From the NCBI GenBank assembly GCA_030765045.1, contig CM060969.1:53053216-53117215 (forward strand): a DNA stretch of 64,000 nucleotides. Reading direction: 5' to 3'. The DNA comes from Tenodera sinensis (lineage: Eukaryota; Arthropoda; Insecta; Mantodea; Mantidae). Made by a program: the position numbers and the translations under genes. The notes beneath the pieces are model-generated. The model searched no databases. It worked only from the letters and a program-made list of their open reading frames with translations, and was not told where the DNA came from. Shown piece after piece: positions 12,201-23,413 of this stretch (the first letter of the stretch is position 1; every line of letters begins with the position of its first letter).

Positions 12201-12750
12201 TCTGATGTGTTGCACTCCTATGACTTTCTCTACTCTTGTACTAACCATTCTTACAAACTCTTATTCCTATATCTTCTTCGTGTTAGTTGAGATAAACATT
12301 TGCAGCAATTATCTTATTGCTTATTTCCTTGTAGGTGCAAGGGGAATATTAGAATACATTAGGCTTTGAACGATAGTAAAATCTTTTAAAGCTCTGAGAT
12401 TCCGTTCGCTTTGCAGACTTAATATATAGAAATATGAATAATAATGTTCCATTTCACGAAAGTTGTAAGTTTTCCGAAACTGATGCAAATAATAAGGAAT
12501 ATCTCCGAAATGGTTTACTCTACAAAAAAATTATTCAGACATAAATTATGTGTTATAGCGAGATCTACATTTTTGTAGAGTAAGCTTTTGTGTGTCTCTT
12601 ACGGTTTACTAGTTGTTATTATAAAGTCATCCAGAGTAAACAGGAATTCATACGCTATAGCCAGAAAATTCAAAATGTACAGTCCATTTGTTATATAAAT
12701 ATCTTAAACATATGGAATTTTAATCAAAAGCCATAGAAAAAATTATTGAG
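12201..12750 (+). repeat. Family R repeat, copy B (5' two thirds)
   Basis: It starts TCTGATGTGTTGCACTCC and is colinear with the family through CTTGTAGGTGCAAG, AAGGAATATCTCCGAAATGG and CATATGGAATTTTAATC. It then stops, so the 3' third is missing. Confidence 0.85.
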
Positions 12751-13089
12751 TGCATTAGGAGGGCAGAATATTTTTAAGTTGCACCGCGTGTTGCATATCG
12801 TGTTGCACCGCGGTTTGCCCAAGTTGATACTTTTAAATGCAGCTGAGTTTATTGATAGTCTCTGATCCGTATGTTATCAATCACCGCTCGACTTTGTATT
12901 TGCGAACATGTATACAAATATGGGTGGTGATTCAAGACACAGCCCGACGATATTCTGCATTACAGGAAAATTTGAAACGTTAATATAGATAACAGTTTAG
13001 GATGGTTTTTATTATGTATTTCGAAGTGGAAAAGGAAGTGATTTTTAGATCCATTGCTCCTAAAGATAGGGATTCTGCTGTTAAAAAGC

Positions 13090-13530
13090 ATAAAGTTGAT
13101 TTTATAAGGTCTACATCTTTGTGTACTAAGATTTTGTCTATCTCTTACAGTTTATATGTTATGAAGAAAATTCATAATAAAGGCAAGTTTACAGACTCGG
13201 TACTCCCAAAAAATTAAGATGTGTATTATATCTTTCATTGAAATATTTTAAACTTAAGTCTTAATCGAATCGTTGCAACAGTTTTTAAGAATATAAAAAA
13301 TAACGGTAGTTTTTTCCAATAAACGGTAGTTTCAGACACGGGAAATTTCTACGTTTTTGTTGCAACTTAGAAGAAGCCGAACTTTAAGTTTGTTATCGAT
13401 ATATCGATATAGTTTTAGAAATATGCACATGGTTCTGCGAAGACACTTTTTTAAAATGTTTTAATTTAGAGGACCTCAAAACGCCTATTTTCTATGAACT
13501 CTGGATAACACATTTTTTAGTGGAATGGAC
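13090..13530 (+). repeat. Family R repeat, copy B2 (diverged 3' half)
   Basis: TTTTGTCTATCTCTTACAGT and GAGGACCTCAAAAC are recognisable landmarks of the family, but divergence is high and indels are common. Part of the overlapping open frame at 13002-13217 is an artefact of this repeat. Confidence 0.5.
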
Positions 13531-13626
13531 TACTCGATCAGCTTAGCAGTAAAGTAAAAACAAGAAAGCGTCTGTAATACATACAACTTAAGATGAACTA
13601 CATTTTCATTGACGTAAATGAGTTAC

Positions 13627-13998
13627 TTCTTTACCTGATTACCCTCCCCTAATGCAGGACTTGCAAGCATGTGCCTAGGATCAGATGCCTGTCGGGGAGC
13701 AGAGGAACCTATGAACCTGACTGAGTGAAGACCTGGAAGCGGGAGGTCAGTCAAATACCAGGAATGATAGTGAGGAAGAGCATGATATGAAATACAGGCG
13801 AAATGCGTGATTGGAAAGGTGATGATGGAGTAGCTGTTGGAATGAGTGGTGGGAGAAGCCCGAGAAATCGGAACCTGGAAAAAACCCAGCTAGACGCCGC
13901 TTCGTCTACCACGAATACCACATATGGGTCCCTGGGATCGAACCCGGGCCGCCTTGTTGATAGGCGGACGGTCTAACCGCGCGGCCATGCCGCCGTCC
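13627..13998 (-). mobile_element. tRNA-derived SINE, family A, with perfect target duplication
   Basis: Read on the minus strand, the 372 bp element starts GGACGGCGGCATGGCCGCGC, with an A-box-like GGCCGCGCGGTTAGACC and a B box GGGTTCGATCCC. It has a central domain with TTTTTTCCAGGTTCCGATTTC and ends AATCAGGTAAAGAA. It is flanked by a perfect 15 bp direct repeat, ACGTAAATGAGTTAC (13612-13626 and 13999-14013). Other family A copies lie at 40925-41260 and 51509-51877. Confidence 0.9.
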
Positions 13999-14013
13999 AC
14001 GTAAATGAGTTAC

Positions 14014-14804
14014 AACCGCTAGAATTAGCTTCTAAAGCTAAAGGTTTTGGAATGAATATAGCAGATCATTAAGGAGAAAATAAACTCATGGATAACTAAA
14101 TATGCAAAGATGCTTTTAGGTTTTATTAAAGTAGGGTTTTTTAGCATAGGCTGAACTAGTTCGTCTAGTTTGCCCTTTAAGTTCATTTCTGATTCTACAG
14201 CAGCCCACCACTGCTGTTTTCCGATGTATCGTTCACATCGACAAAAGAAGTCGAGAGGGATAGACTCTCCCTAAAGCCCAGCATCAGAAGGAAGCTTCTC
14301 TAACAATAGTGGCTCGCCATTTATCACTTTATGAAAACCGTACATAGCAGGCATGTTTGTATAACGCAAAAGACAACCCAAATTCCAGTAACGTCATTCC
14401 TTTGGTTGGCAGGAATATATTGTTCGTCTTCTAACTTTCAGTTATCTAAAGGAATGGTGTTATTTAAGAGGCAAGTAGCAGATTTGAAATTGTAAGGTGT
14501 TTTTTGATACGGTCACTAAGCTTGTTGTCGATCCTCCGACGCTTTGAATTTCATCTAAATGTTTCATGAGACATTGGTTTACAAAATATGCGTAACTTTG
14601 TATTTCTACACAATCTTTGTATGCTACATTAAATAAAATAAATAAATGAATTATAAACCGTTTAGGTGTCCTATTGACAATTAATATAATGTCATAGTAA
14701 TCATTTTGTACATTATTACATTTTCCAATCTATAAGTGCTATAGTTCGTGTATCTATAGATTTGGAAAAATGAGACCTAATACTTAAAAATGGATTTTAA
14801 TAGA
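14014..14804. other. Unassigned DNA
   Basis: No supported feature. AT-rich text towards the right end. Confidence 0.4.
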
Positions 14805-15200
14805 ATAGAAAAACTTGGCATCTGAGGGGATTAGGTTAGGACATAGAAGAGTATTAAATGCCCTTCTGTTTGCTGATGACCTAGTTTTAATTTTTGCGAA
14901 GGAAGGGAGACTATAGACGAAGGCAGTATATTGAATTGAATCAAATTTGTAATAAATCTATTACTATTTCAAAGACAAAAACAAAAGCAATGGCAATCCA
15001 GAGAAGATATCCCATAAGAACTAAAATTGTACCAGAGGAGAACGGATTAGAACAAGCTACACACTTTCAATATCTTGGCTGCAATGTGACCTATGAATTG
15101 GATTAGGATATAAAAATAAAATAGAAAAATACCAAGCAGTCTGTGTAATTGTGAACCTTCAAGAATAAGGTTAAAAGAACAAACACAAGTAATATTTTAT
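14805..15200 (+). pseudogene. LINE reverse-transcriptase middle fragment (broken)
   Basis: Near 14855-14910 the plus strand encodes RVLNALLFADDLVLIFAKEG, which contains the reverse-transcriptase catalytic FADD box. After a frameshift it continues ELNQICNKSITISKTKTKAM and THFQYLGCNVTYELD, the conserved stretch that precedes the piece seen at 441-983. Stop codons and shifts interrupt it, and both ends are truncated. It is related to the LINE at the window start but covers the upstream part of ORF2. Confidence 0.75.
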
Positions 15201-15217
15201 TAAGTTATAGCAGTAGA

Positions 15218-15300
15218 GGACCGCATCCGTAGCGCAGTTGGTAGCGAGCTTGCCTGTGGCACGGAGGACCCGGATTCGATGCACTGCGACCATTTCTGAG
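15218..15300 (+). mobile_element. tRNA-like SINE head fragment
   Basis: It has an A-box-like TAGCGCAGTTGGTAGCG and a B-box-like GGATTCGATGC at tRNA-like spacing. There is no acceptor stem, so it is not an intact tRNA gene. It abuts the RNase H relic. Confidence 0.55.
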
Positions 15301-15319
15301 CTATTGTGCTTCCCCACGT

Positions 15320-16301
15320 TTAGTCTCCAAGAACACCAGAATCCTTGATAAAAGATGACAGTGGCTTGGGAGAGACCATTGACAGTTCATGCTTAGACAT
15401 AAACCAGTGGTTAAAATATTTAACCCTGAGTGCTGCCAATGATTCACAGTCAGATAACAAATGAAGCGCTAATTCATCTGTTTGATGGCATCTTCTGCAG
15501 GTTGGATCAACTAGTTGACCAATCTTATAGAGATGTCCTAACAGCTGGCAGTGTCCAGTTACTAGACATACTGTCTCGCTGAGTAAGGTTCTATCCATTT
15601 TGAGCAGTTCTTTAGTCCTGGTTCTGATGATATCCTTCAAGATCATCTTTGAATGCTTGTGTCCTGCTACAGACAACCAATATTCATTATGGTTCCTATC
15701 AATCCATTCCCGGATTGCTCCTCTGACGTAAACGCAGGGTTCAGGATACACAAAAAGCCTGGTGGATCCCTGTTTGGCCAAGTCATCTGTCCTCTCATTG
15801 CCATGGATTCCCATATGTCCTGGTACCCATATCAGTCTAACTGAATTGAGCTCAGTCAGTTTCATAAGGGCTTCCTGACATTCGAGTATCTGTTTTGATC
15901 TGAGCTTCCTAGCTTCGAGTGCCTTCAAGAAAGCTTGACTATCTGAAAGTATAGTGATGTGTCTGTTCAGATATCTCTTACTAATACTTTCCCATACACT
16001 TGCCATTATAGCATATACTTCAACTTGAAAGACAGTCGCATGCAGTCCTAGGCTATATGATAGCCTTCTGCCACAAGCCGAACAGTCCTACCCCAGTGCT
16101 TTGATTGGTTCTGGATCCATCGGTAAACCATATTTGTCCACCCCGAATCTTGGGACTCATTCCATTTATCCATTTACGCTGTAGCAGGAAAGGGATGGCA
16201 GTAGTCCCTTTGCAAGGAGTATAGGTATGCTGCTCATGGGTCATCCAAACATCAGGTCTTCGCAGCCAACACAGGGTTCCGCTCGGCCAATAAGCTATCA
16301 C
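15320..16301 (-). pseudogene. LINE ORF2 C-terminus with RNase H domain (one frameshift)
   Basis: The minus-strand open frame 16301-16053 encodes the linker LCWLRRPDVWMTHEQ and the first RNase H strand, IWFTDGSRTNQSTGVGLFG. After a frameshift near 16060 the second helix follows (ATVFQVEVYAIMASVWES), then ILSDSQAFLKAL and LIWVPGHMGIHGNERTDDLA. All four RNase H acidic positions are therefore recognisable (TDG, VEVYA, SDS, ERTDD). The C-terminal part has a zinc-knuckle-like CRRC...HLLSDC motif. The RT domain is missing upstream. The order RT-linker-RNase H-CCHC fits LINE clades with a cellular-type RNase H (I/R1-related groups). Apart from the frameshift the 228-residue frame is intact, so the insertion is fairly young. 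Confidence 0.85.
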
Positions 16302-16905
16302 TTCCTGCTTGTTATTGCATATGAGCGCCCGTTATTCAGCAAAATACAGATACTGCCTAATAAATTCAGATACATTTTAAAAGCCATGTGCTCAGTAAAA
16401 TATATACTGAAATTGCTGTTCAACACGTTTCTGCGAATTTGTATAAAATGACCCATTTGTGGTTAATTCTATATTGGAAATTGATTTTATATTTTGGTCA
16501 ACGTAATCCTTAAGTTCAAAGTATGTGGATTCGTTTTATACACTTGCTTTTATAATGATTTTGAGGCATCAAATAATCTTGAAATAATCTCATAATAGTG
16601 TGAACGAATTTTGTACGGACATAAGAGCTATTAATAAACACAAGATGTGGAATATACATTATTCGCCATTACTGTTGCTTCACGTGTTGCTCCAACTTAA
16701 ACTCGATACAAATACATTGTGATGCTCTGAATGAACAGTTATCACTGCTGACCGCTCCCCTCCACCCGCACAAGCTTGTTCTTGTAGCCCAGCGAGTCCC
16801 CGCCTCAGCTTCGGAGAAACGATGTACATATGGATGACGCAGTGCTTACACCAAACAAGTCGGCCCAATAATACCTAATTAGAAATAGTTCTCTGGGTAT
16901 CACTG
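16302..16905. other. Unassigned DNA
   Basis: No supported feature; 16740-16820 is somewhat GC-richer. Confidence 0.4.
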
Positions 16906-16907
16906 AC

Positions 16908-17150
16908 CGCGCCGTGGCCGAGTGGTTGGTTCATTTGCCTCTCACCAAAGCGGGCCGGTTCGGTCACAGGCGACCGCACATGGCATTGTGATGGACGAAG
17001 CGTCACAGGGCATGTTTCCCCCGAGTTCTCCGGTTTCCCCCACCATCTCCTTCCATCGATGCTCCAACTTCATTTCATGTATCATTATAGTACCGTCTGC
17101 GATGCTGCGTCAGCAAAAGCGGGCTTTAAACACTATAAAAATATCCGGGC
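16908..17150 (+). mobile_element. tRNA-derived SINE, family D
   Basis: The head GCCGTGGCCGAGTGGTTGG is an A box of tRNA-Leu/Ser style; the B box is degenerate (GGCCGGTTCGGTCAC). The central domain has TTTCCCCCGAGTTCTCCGGT, shared with family A, but the tail is different: CATTTCATGTATCATTATAG followed by GCGGGCTTTAAACACTA. Confidence 0.75.
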
Positions 17151-17752
17151 GTAATATACATGCTCTGTAATAAAACTTTAGAGGGTTTAATTCTTGTTAT
17201 TTTTGTCATATTTTCTTACTACAATATTTTATTTATCCTGAAGCCTTGTGGTCAAATATATCAGCTGGATGTTCCAATGCGGAAACCAGGGAGGAGATCT
17301 ACATGCCGCCGATACCTCCAAACTCTGGACACTCGTTGGTATCTATACTTTAAACTAAGCCCTTGATACCTTTTCGATACTTGCGAGCGCTATATTATTG
17401 AAGGTTATTATGTTAAAATTTATGCTAGATAAAGAATGAAAGAAGTCGAGACTTCACATTACTGCCTTCCATGTTCCCTAAAAGTTGTTGGACTATAGTT
17501 CTTGATAGACATGACTGCGTTTCCAGTGAGTGAATGAATGCAACATCCCAACGATTCTCATCACTAAATGAAAACAGACAAAACAATGGGAGGAGTAGAG
17601 GTACTCATGTAACATGCAGTGTTAACTGAGTTGTGAATGAAGCCTATTTAACTTCTTACGTTTGTGCAATACCTAGTTCGGTGACTCAGTCTCATCCATT
17701 ACTTACCTACTCCGGTGACTAAGGTCTGTCCATCCATTGGAAATAAATCGAA
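17151..17752. other. Unassigned DNA
   Basis: No supported feature. Confidence 0.4.
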
Positions 17753-17806
17753 TGAGTGTGTAGCGTTTACGGGCCCGTCAACAACTAGCCCACTAGGGCT
17801 CGAAGG
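17753..17806 (+). repeat. Short GGGC...GCCC hairpin-type SINE tail
   Basis: GTTTACGGGCCCGTCAACAA followed by CTAGCCCACTAGGGCTC resembles segments at 22526-22580 and 47812-47850, each of the form GTTTAAGGGC...AGGTCATNAGNGCCC. It is probably the 3' tail of a SINE family whose body is too diverged to see. Confidence 0.5.
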
Positions 17807-17922
17807 AAATAAACTGATCTTAAGAGCGAGATAATACAGCATATGGAGACATTTTGTTCTTTCCTTCCATCTGTTAGCTGTTTCGCAGTTATACTCTGGT
17901 CACAACCGTGCCTTAAAGGTAT

Positions 17923-18584
17923 GACACTATGATTGTGTTGCAACTTACGAAGGGGGACTTAGCACTTCGACCAAAAGGTGATCTGTTATTCCTATGCCCC
18001 TCACAGTGTACAACTCGGGAGGATAAATGAGGCGATTGGATCCTAAGGGTGGCCGGAACGTTGCCACGACAGAGCAGAGGGTAGGGTCCCTACGTTTTCC
18101 CAGTTAGAAGCACCCCAGAGGAGCCTGGCTCAGCCTGGTTCCTTTCACACACGTCAGGGTTCGTACTCCTAAGGGGGCACGAGACCCGGAAACCGGCTCT
18201 TCCCCTACCGGGTACCAGCTCGAGGGGGGGGGGGGGTCCTCGAGCTGGTACCATCCCATGGAGGACCCGGAAACCTTGCCCTTGCTTTCCAATCCGGGGG
18301 GCGAGGTTCTCAGAGAGCATTCTTTCCCTCTGTGGTGCTGCTACGACGCTCGCCGACGTTTCCAACCCTGAAACAAACTTCACGGGATGGAGGATAAAAT
18401 GTAATTATTAATGTAACGGAATGGAGGGATAGGAAATTTGAAGGATATGGAAATCCTCGGCATTCGCCTGACGACCCGTGGAAACATCTGAAAGCCCATG
18501 GATCAGAAAATTGAACCACAGGAATCGAGCCCGCGATCTCCCGAATGCGGATCACAGACGTTATCACCTGAGACATCCTGCTCG
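17923..18584 (-). mobile_element. Long (662 bp) tRNA-derived SINE, family B, with perfect target duplication
   Basis: Flanked by a perfect 15 bp direct repeat, GTGCCTTAAAGGTAT (17908-17922 and 18585-18599). On the minus strand it starts CGAGCAGGATGTCTCAGGTG (A-box-like) and has a B box GGGCTCGATTCC. An AT-rich then a strongly GC-rich body follows, including the poly-G hairpin at 18211-18252, and the 3' end has no long poly(A). Overlapping open frames (18090-18383 and others) are probably incidental. The head and proximal body resemble 28735-29160. The length is unusual for a SINE, so it may be a composite retroposon. Confidence 0.8.
18211..18252. repeat. Perfect 15 bp inverted repeat with poly-G loop
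   Basis: GGTACCAGCTCGAGG (18211-18225) is the exact reverse complement of 18238-18252. The 12-base spacer is eleven Gs and a T. It lies inside SINE B. Confidence 0.95.
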
Positions 18585-18599
18585 GTGCCTTAAAGGTAT

Positions 18600-19240
18600 A
18601 CTATACAATTAATTCCCATAGATATTTTGTTTTGTTCAATGCACAACAGTGATACTGAATAAAATATTGAAGTGAATCTATTTTATTACTTCACTAATAA
18701 CAGAAGTGCGTGAAATATGCAGAAAAAACATTCTCTCGTGGTGGTAAGTTGCACAACACAAAAAATTTGAACAAACATGTTACATTTATACACCGAGTAA
18801 AGTTATAGAAACTTGTAATGAAGAAGCAAAGTACGAGTTTCTCGTTCCTGTCAGAACATAATGCCGCGACAGCTGAAAATGATGAGCAAAAATTGGTTGC
18901 GTGCGTTTTACACCGAAAACTAGTAATAACTAGTATAATTTATTGAGCAAATGGCCTTTACAGCTTTTTATAAATTCGGTATTGATGCTTAAACATTTGT
19001 GTTGGTAGTGGGAATCGAGAAACAGTGGTACAATCCCATCACTACGGAATCTTAATATAAATAGGGAAGTGGTACACGCTGTGTTTCGCTTATAAGTATG
19101 ATAAAAAAAATCTTTATAATCTAAAAACTATGGATTCAAATGTGTTATGATTGGTACCATTTGAAAAAGAAGGTTGGGAGGTTATAATACGTTAGTGTTG
19201 TTACGCTTAGAACAGTCATACATCGAGCGTGCATGCGCAG
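18600..19240. other. Unassigned DNA
   Basis: No supported feature. Confidence 0.4.
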
Positions 19241-19630
19241 ATCTTTGGATAGGAGAATACATACCATATTATCATCAGTCAGCATGTGGACAATTTTCAG
19301 GTTTTCAGCGCCACTACACTTTACCAATGTAGTATGGGCATTCTTGGATAGACAGTTCCCTGGAAGATGGATCGGAAGAGCATAATCGTAAATCACATGG
19401 TCTCCTTCAGATCACCAGACCTGACGCCATCTGATTTCTTCCTGTGGGAATTTATTAAAGGTCAGATCTACAGTTCGTGATTTGGCAGAGTTAGACTAAG
19501 AATAATTTATGCTACTGTTGATAATGTTACACCACAGATTCTTCATAACACATCAGTTGAGATTGAATACCGGTTGGACATCTCCTGTACCACTAATGGC
19601 AACCATGTTGAGATTTATGAATGATGAGGT
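19241..19630 (+). pseudogene. Mariner-like transposase catalytic-domain relic
   Basis: Plus-strand fragments in shifted frames read APLHFTNVVWAFLDRQFPGR, WIGR, and then RSPDLTPSDFFLWEFIKGQI. This is the characteristic run from the second catalytic D region to the third acidic residue (the D of SDFFLW) of mariner-like DDD transposases. The aspartate expected just before the APLHF block is not seen. Frameshifts and stops separate the blocks. A further stretch after 19500 (NVTPQILHNT-like) continues the C-terminal part. It is an old, inactive copy, distinct from the transposase at 25078-26198. Confidence 0.7.
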
Positions 19631-20436
19631 CCTGAGATCCTGCGCGATCCTCATTACATATTACCGACATTTGCTTTTCCTCGTTAGTCTTACAATATTG
19701 CTTTGCTATTGCAAGTAGTATGTTACTATTTCTCAGGACTATGATCAACAAAATCCCAAGGATTTGGAAGAAGTGTTATCATCTACCTTGTGATGATAGA
19801 ATTGCCACTGGAGCCAAAACCGGACAACTGAAGCACTTTATGTCACTCGATTGACTGCTTCGTATTATGGGTGCCTACGGCTGCTCACACATGAGTCTTA
19901 ATCTCGGGTATCCGTGGTGGTTACAGAGAGCGATATTGTAGTTTTGTTAGAACTCTTTATTTGTTTTATTTTTACACATTTAAGCTTTGCTGAACAATTT
20001 TAAATAGAATAAAATATGTAGTCTAACGTAACCGTTGGAACGAACTTTTTCCGTGTTGCTTACATGTATCTCTCCCTCGTAACGATGCCTGTCTCCTACT
20101 GTCCCTCAGTCATTATATCCTTTTAGCTTCCCAAACATCCATAATGGCCCTCACTTCATTAAGTCAAGACTTTGCCCTCCGGCGAAACCCCTCGGGTTTA
20201 CGATACTTTCTAAACTACAATAGCAGGCTCCTTTTCTTTATGTTGAAGACCTTGCCAAAACTAATTGTATCTCATTTATGTTAATGTTTGGGACGTTCGC
20301 TAATGACCCTTGGTAGTGCCTTTTTGGCATCCCTTCACCTGTGGTACATATTCTTAACCCTTTGGATTTTGTAACTTTTGATATATTTTGTATATCATAA
20401 GTGCTATACAAAAAACTGCTACACAACTCAGAAGTG
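19631..20436. other. Unassigned DNA
   Basis: No supported feature. Confidence 0.4.
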
Positions 20437-20679
20437 TAATTATTATTATTATTATTATTACTATTATTATTGTTATTAATATTATTGTTATTGTTATTAT
20501 TATTAATATTATTGTTATTGTTATTATTTATATTATTATTATTATTTATATTATTGTTATTGTTATTATTGTTATTATTGTTGTTATTATTATTGTTGTT
20601 ATTATTATTGTTATTATTATTGTTATTATTATTGTTATTATTATTGTTATTATTATTATTGTTATTATTATTGTTATTA

Positions 20680-20756
<77 letters not shown>

Positions 20757-20847
20757 GACAGTACATTTCAAGCTACAAGTTATTATTCTTGTTGTTATTA
20801 TTTTTATTATTATTTTTATTGTTATTATGTTTATTTTATTATTATTG

Positions 20848-20890
<43 letters not shown>
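20437..20890. repeat. (TTA/TTG)n microsatellite pair separated by a unique motif
   Basis: Two arrays of TTATTATTG-type units (20437-20754 and about 20776-20889) are each followed by the same junction, TTATTATTGACAGTACA. This indicates a segmental duplication of array plus flank. Poly-Asn, poly-Ile and poly-Leu frames here are artefacts. Confidence 0.97.
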
Positions 20891-21740
20891 GACAGTACAA
20901 GTTGTAGACCTGAACATCGCAATTCGTTATGCTTCCGCGTAGTGCAGTACAGATTTTAACGTATATGTCGGTATTCGTATTTCAGCAATGGAAATGGAAG
21001 AAAAATAAAATTAAAAAATAAATACAAGCATATAAGCACACAAATATAGGGCGGGTCTACTAGGCCCCGCCCACTAACGGTGTTCTACCAGGGCGCGCGC
21101 TTATCGGAGGTTAGCATTGCAACTATTTTTCCTTTAAATTAATGTGTAGTTGTATACCTTTACGTTAACACTATTTTATTCCATTGTTTTGTTTAGGCTT
21201 AACAGTTTTCATATGTAGTTACTATCATTAAGTGTTAAACGATGCTCATTCTAAGAACTAAGCACCGCTAGCAAAGCTAATATTGTTACTGCAATCCAAC
21301 AAAGATTTTCCGGTAACCTCTGAAACAAAGTGTACGTTCTATTCTGCGATAGACCAGACCTTCGTGATATTTTACTACTTACGTGTGAGGCAAAGTGCAC
21401 TGTTGCTAAACTTACCTGCGTTGTGTTTATAGTGTTTTTCAACAAATTGTGAAAGATAGAACAGCGTCTTTTTTTTTCAGTTTTTCAGTGTAGTCATCAC
21501 TGGTTTAAGGGGCCGAAGCCGGTACATAAGGTGCTCTTTATACTTCAGTATAGATTTAGACCAGCAATGTTCAACGCTTGCGAAAAAGGGGAGTTTAGGT
21601 TTACCTCCTTCTACTATGCGCGGACTTTGCCCCCAGCCGTTCATTGTATTGTAGTGGCGGGTTGGTTACATGCACGTTGCATTTGGTTCACGAAAACACT
21701 TTCAAATCTGCGAAAAATTCTCTTCATTAGTGACTTCTTT
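20891..21740. other. Unassigned DNA with one GC hairpin
   Basis: GGGCGGGTCTACTAGGCCCC followed by GCCC (about 21049-21072) can form a short hairpin. No coding feature is supported. Confidence 0.4.
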
Positions 21741-21935
21741 GATATTATAAGTGGTGAGGCTTTCACGGCCGGCATTATCAACTATGTTAAGTAGATTTTC
21801 CGGGCTTGTGGGCCGTGGTCGAGTTGGATTACCTTCCTCCGACGTTTCGCTGGAAACTGCGTCCAGCATCTTCAGGGTCAACCTCTGTTATTAGTGGCTG
21901 CACATAAACTAAAGTTCACTGCAAACTTTCATGAA
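21741..21935 (-). mobile_element. Penelope-like element terminal fragment, second copy
   Basis: Near-identical to 2832-3024 but inverted, covering the same span, including GAAAGTTTGCAGTGAACTTT at its 5' side and GGCCGGCATTATC-type text (plus strand) at its 3' side. The shared boundaries suggest that this block is the mobile or duplicated unit itself. Confidence 0.6.
21841..21875 (-). ncRNA. Hammerhead-ribozyme-like motif, second copy
   Basis: Identical core to the plus-strand copy: CTGAAGA, GCTGG/CCAGC stem II, GAAA and GTC, with the same extra T before stem II. Confidence 0.5.
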
Positions 21936-22056
21936 AGTTTAACGAGAACTACATTTTTTTATTTAGTAAGCCTTTGTCTGTCTTTTACTGTTCACCATTT
22001 ATGTGAAAATCATCTAGAATGAAGAGGTCTTCTGAGGCATTCCTAGAAAATTCAAG

Positions 22057-22341
<285 letters not shown>

Positions 22342-22525
22342 TATGAACATAACAGGCTTGGAAGCCCAATTACAATGTTCATCATACATAGATGTATGAC
22401 TTAGAAACTGCCATGGAATTGCCTGTTTGTGTCCGTCACTGCATAGAGACTGTCTGTCCTCCCGACTGAGGGAGTGGAGTGGGGTATAGTCGCTCCTTAC
22501 GTAAGGTTGTCTATATTAGACAGCT

Positions 22526-22580
22526 GAGTGAGTGATTAGGGTTTAAGGGCCCATCGACAGCTAGGTCATTAGAGCCCCTA
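22526..22580 (+). repeat. Short GGGC...GCCC hairpin-type SINE tail
   Basis: GGGTTTAAGGGCCCATCGAC followed by AGGTCATTAGAGCCCC matches the tails at 17753-17806 and 47812-47850. Confidence 0.5.
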
Positions 22581-22585
22581 GACAG

Positions 22586-23413
22586 CTGATGCTGCACTCA
22601 CATGATTTCTTCTACTCTTGTACTAACCATTCTTACAAGCGCATTCCTATATCTTTTTCGTATTAGTTGAGGTAAACATTGCGGAAATTATCATATTGCT
22701 TATTTCTTGTAGGTACAAGCAGAATATGAGAATACAGAAGGCTCTGAGCGATTGTCAAATACTTTAAAGCTTTCAAATTCCGTTCTCTTTGTAGGATTAA
22801 TATGTAAGAAAATGAATAATGATGTTATATTTGACAAAAGTATAAGTTCTCCAAAACTCACACAAATAACAAGGCATATCTCCGAAATGGTTCACTCTAT
22901 AAAAATTTATTTAGACATAAGTGGTGTATTTTACCAAGATCTACATTTTTATATTGTAAGATTTGGTCTATCTCTTACGGCTTACCAGTTATGCAAAAGG
23001 CATCCAGGGTAAATACGACTGAAGGAGCTATAGACAGAAAATTCAAGATATGCATTCCCTTTATTATAAAAAATATTTCAGACATATGATATTTTAATTA
23101 AAATCGTTAGAGCTATTTTCAAAAATTTTTCAATGTAAAGGGTAGTTTAGGATAAAGCAATTTTCTTTAAAATCTTCGTGTCGCATCCTTCAAAGACTTT
23201 AAACTTAAATACCAACTTTGGTTTTTAACCGACTTTTTGAGTTATGCTGTCCATTGATTGACACATACAGACATACACACACGGAACTTTGTCAAAAAAT
23301 GCTTTTTTGTGGATTCGAGGGTCTCAAAACATATATTTCCGGTGAAATCTCAACATCGAATTTTTGGATGGAATATAATACTTCCTGTATTATACGTAGT
23401 AGAGAAAGTAAAA
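22586..23413 (+). repeat. Family R repeat, copy C (near full length)
   Basis: Colinear with copy A from the TGCACTCACATGATTTCTTC end through AAGGCATATCTCCGAAATGG and TCTTCGTGTCGCATCC to ACGTAGTAGAGAAAGTAAAA. The usual short CA-rich patch lies near 23270. Confidence 0.88.

Noticed and set aside
18211..18252. Cloning-vector contamination suggested by adjacent GGTACC and CTCGAG sites
   Set aside because: The sites form a perfect inverted repeat inside a SINE that is itself bounded by a 15 bp target duplication; no other vector sequence is present.
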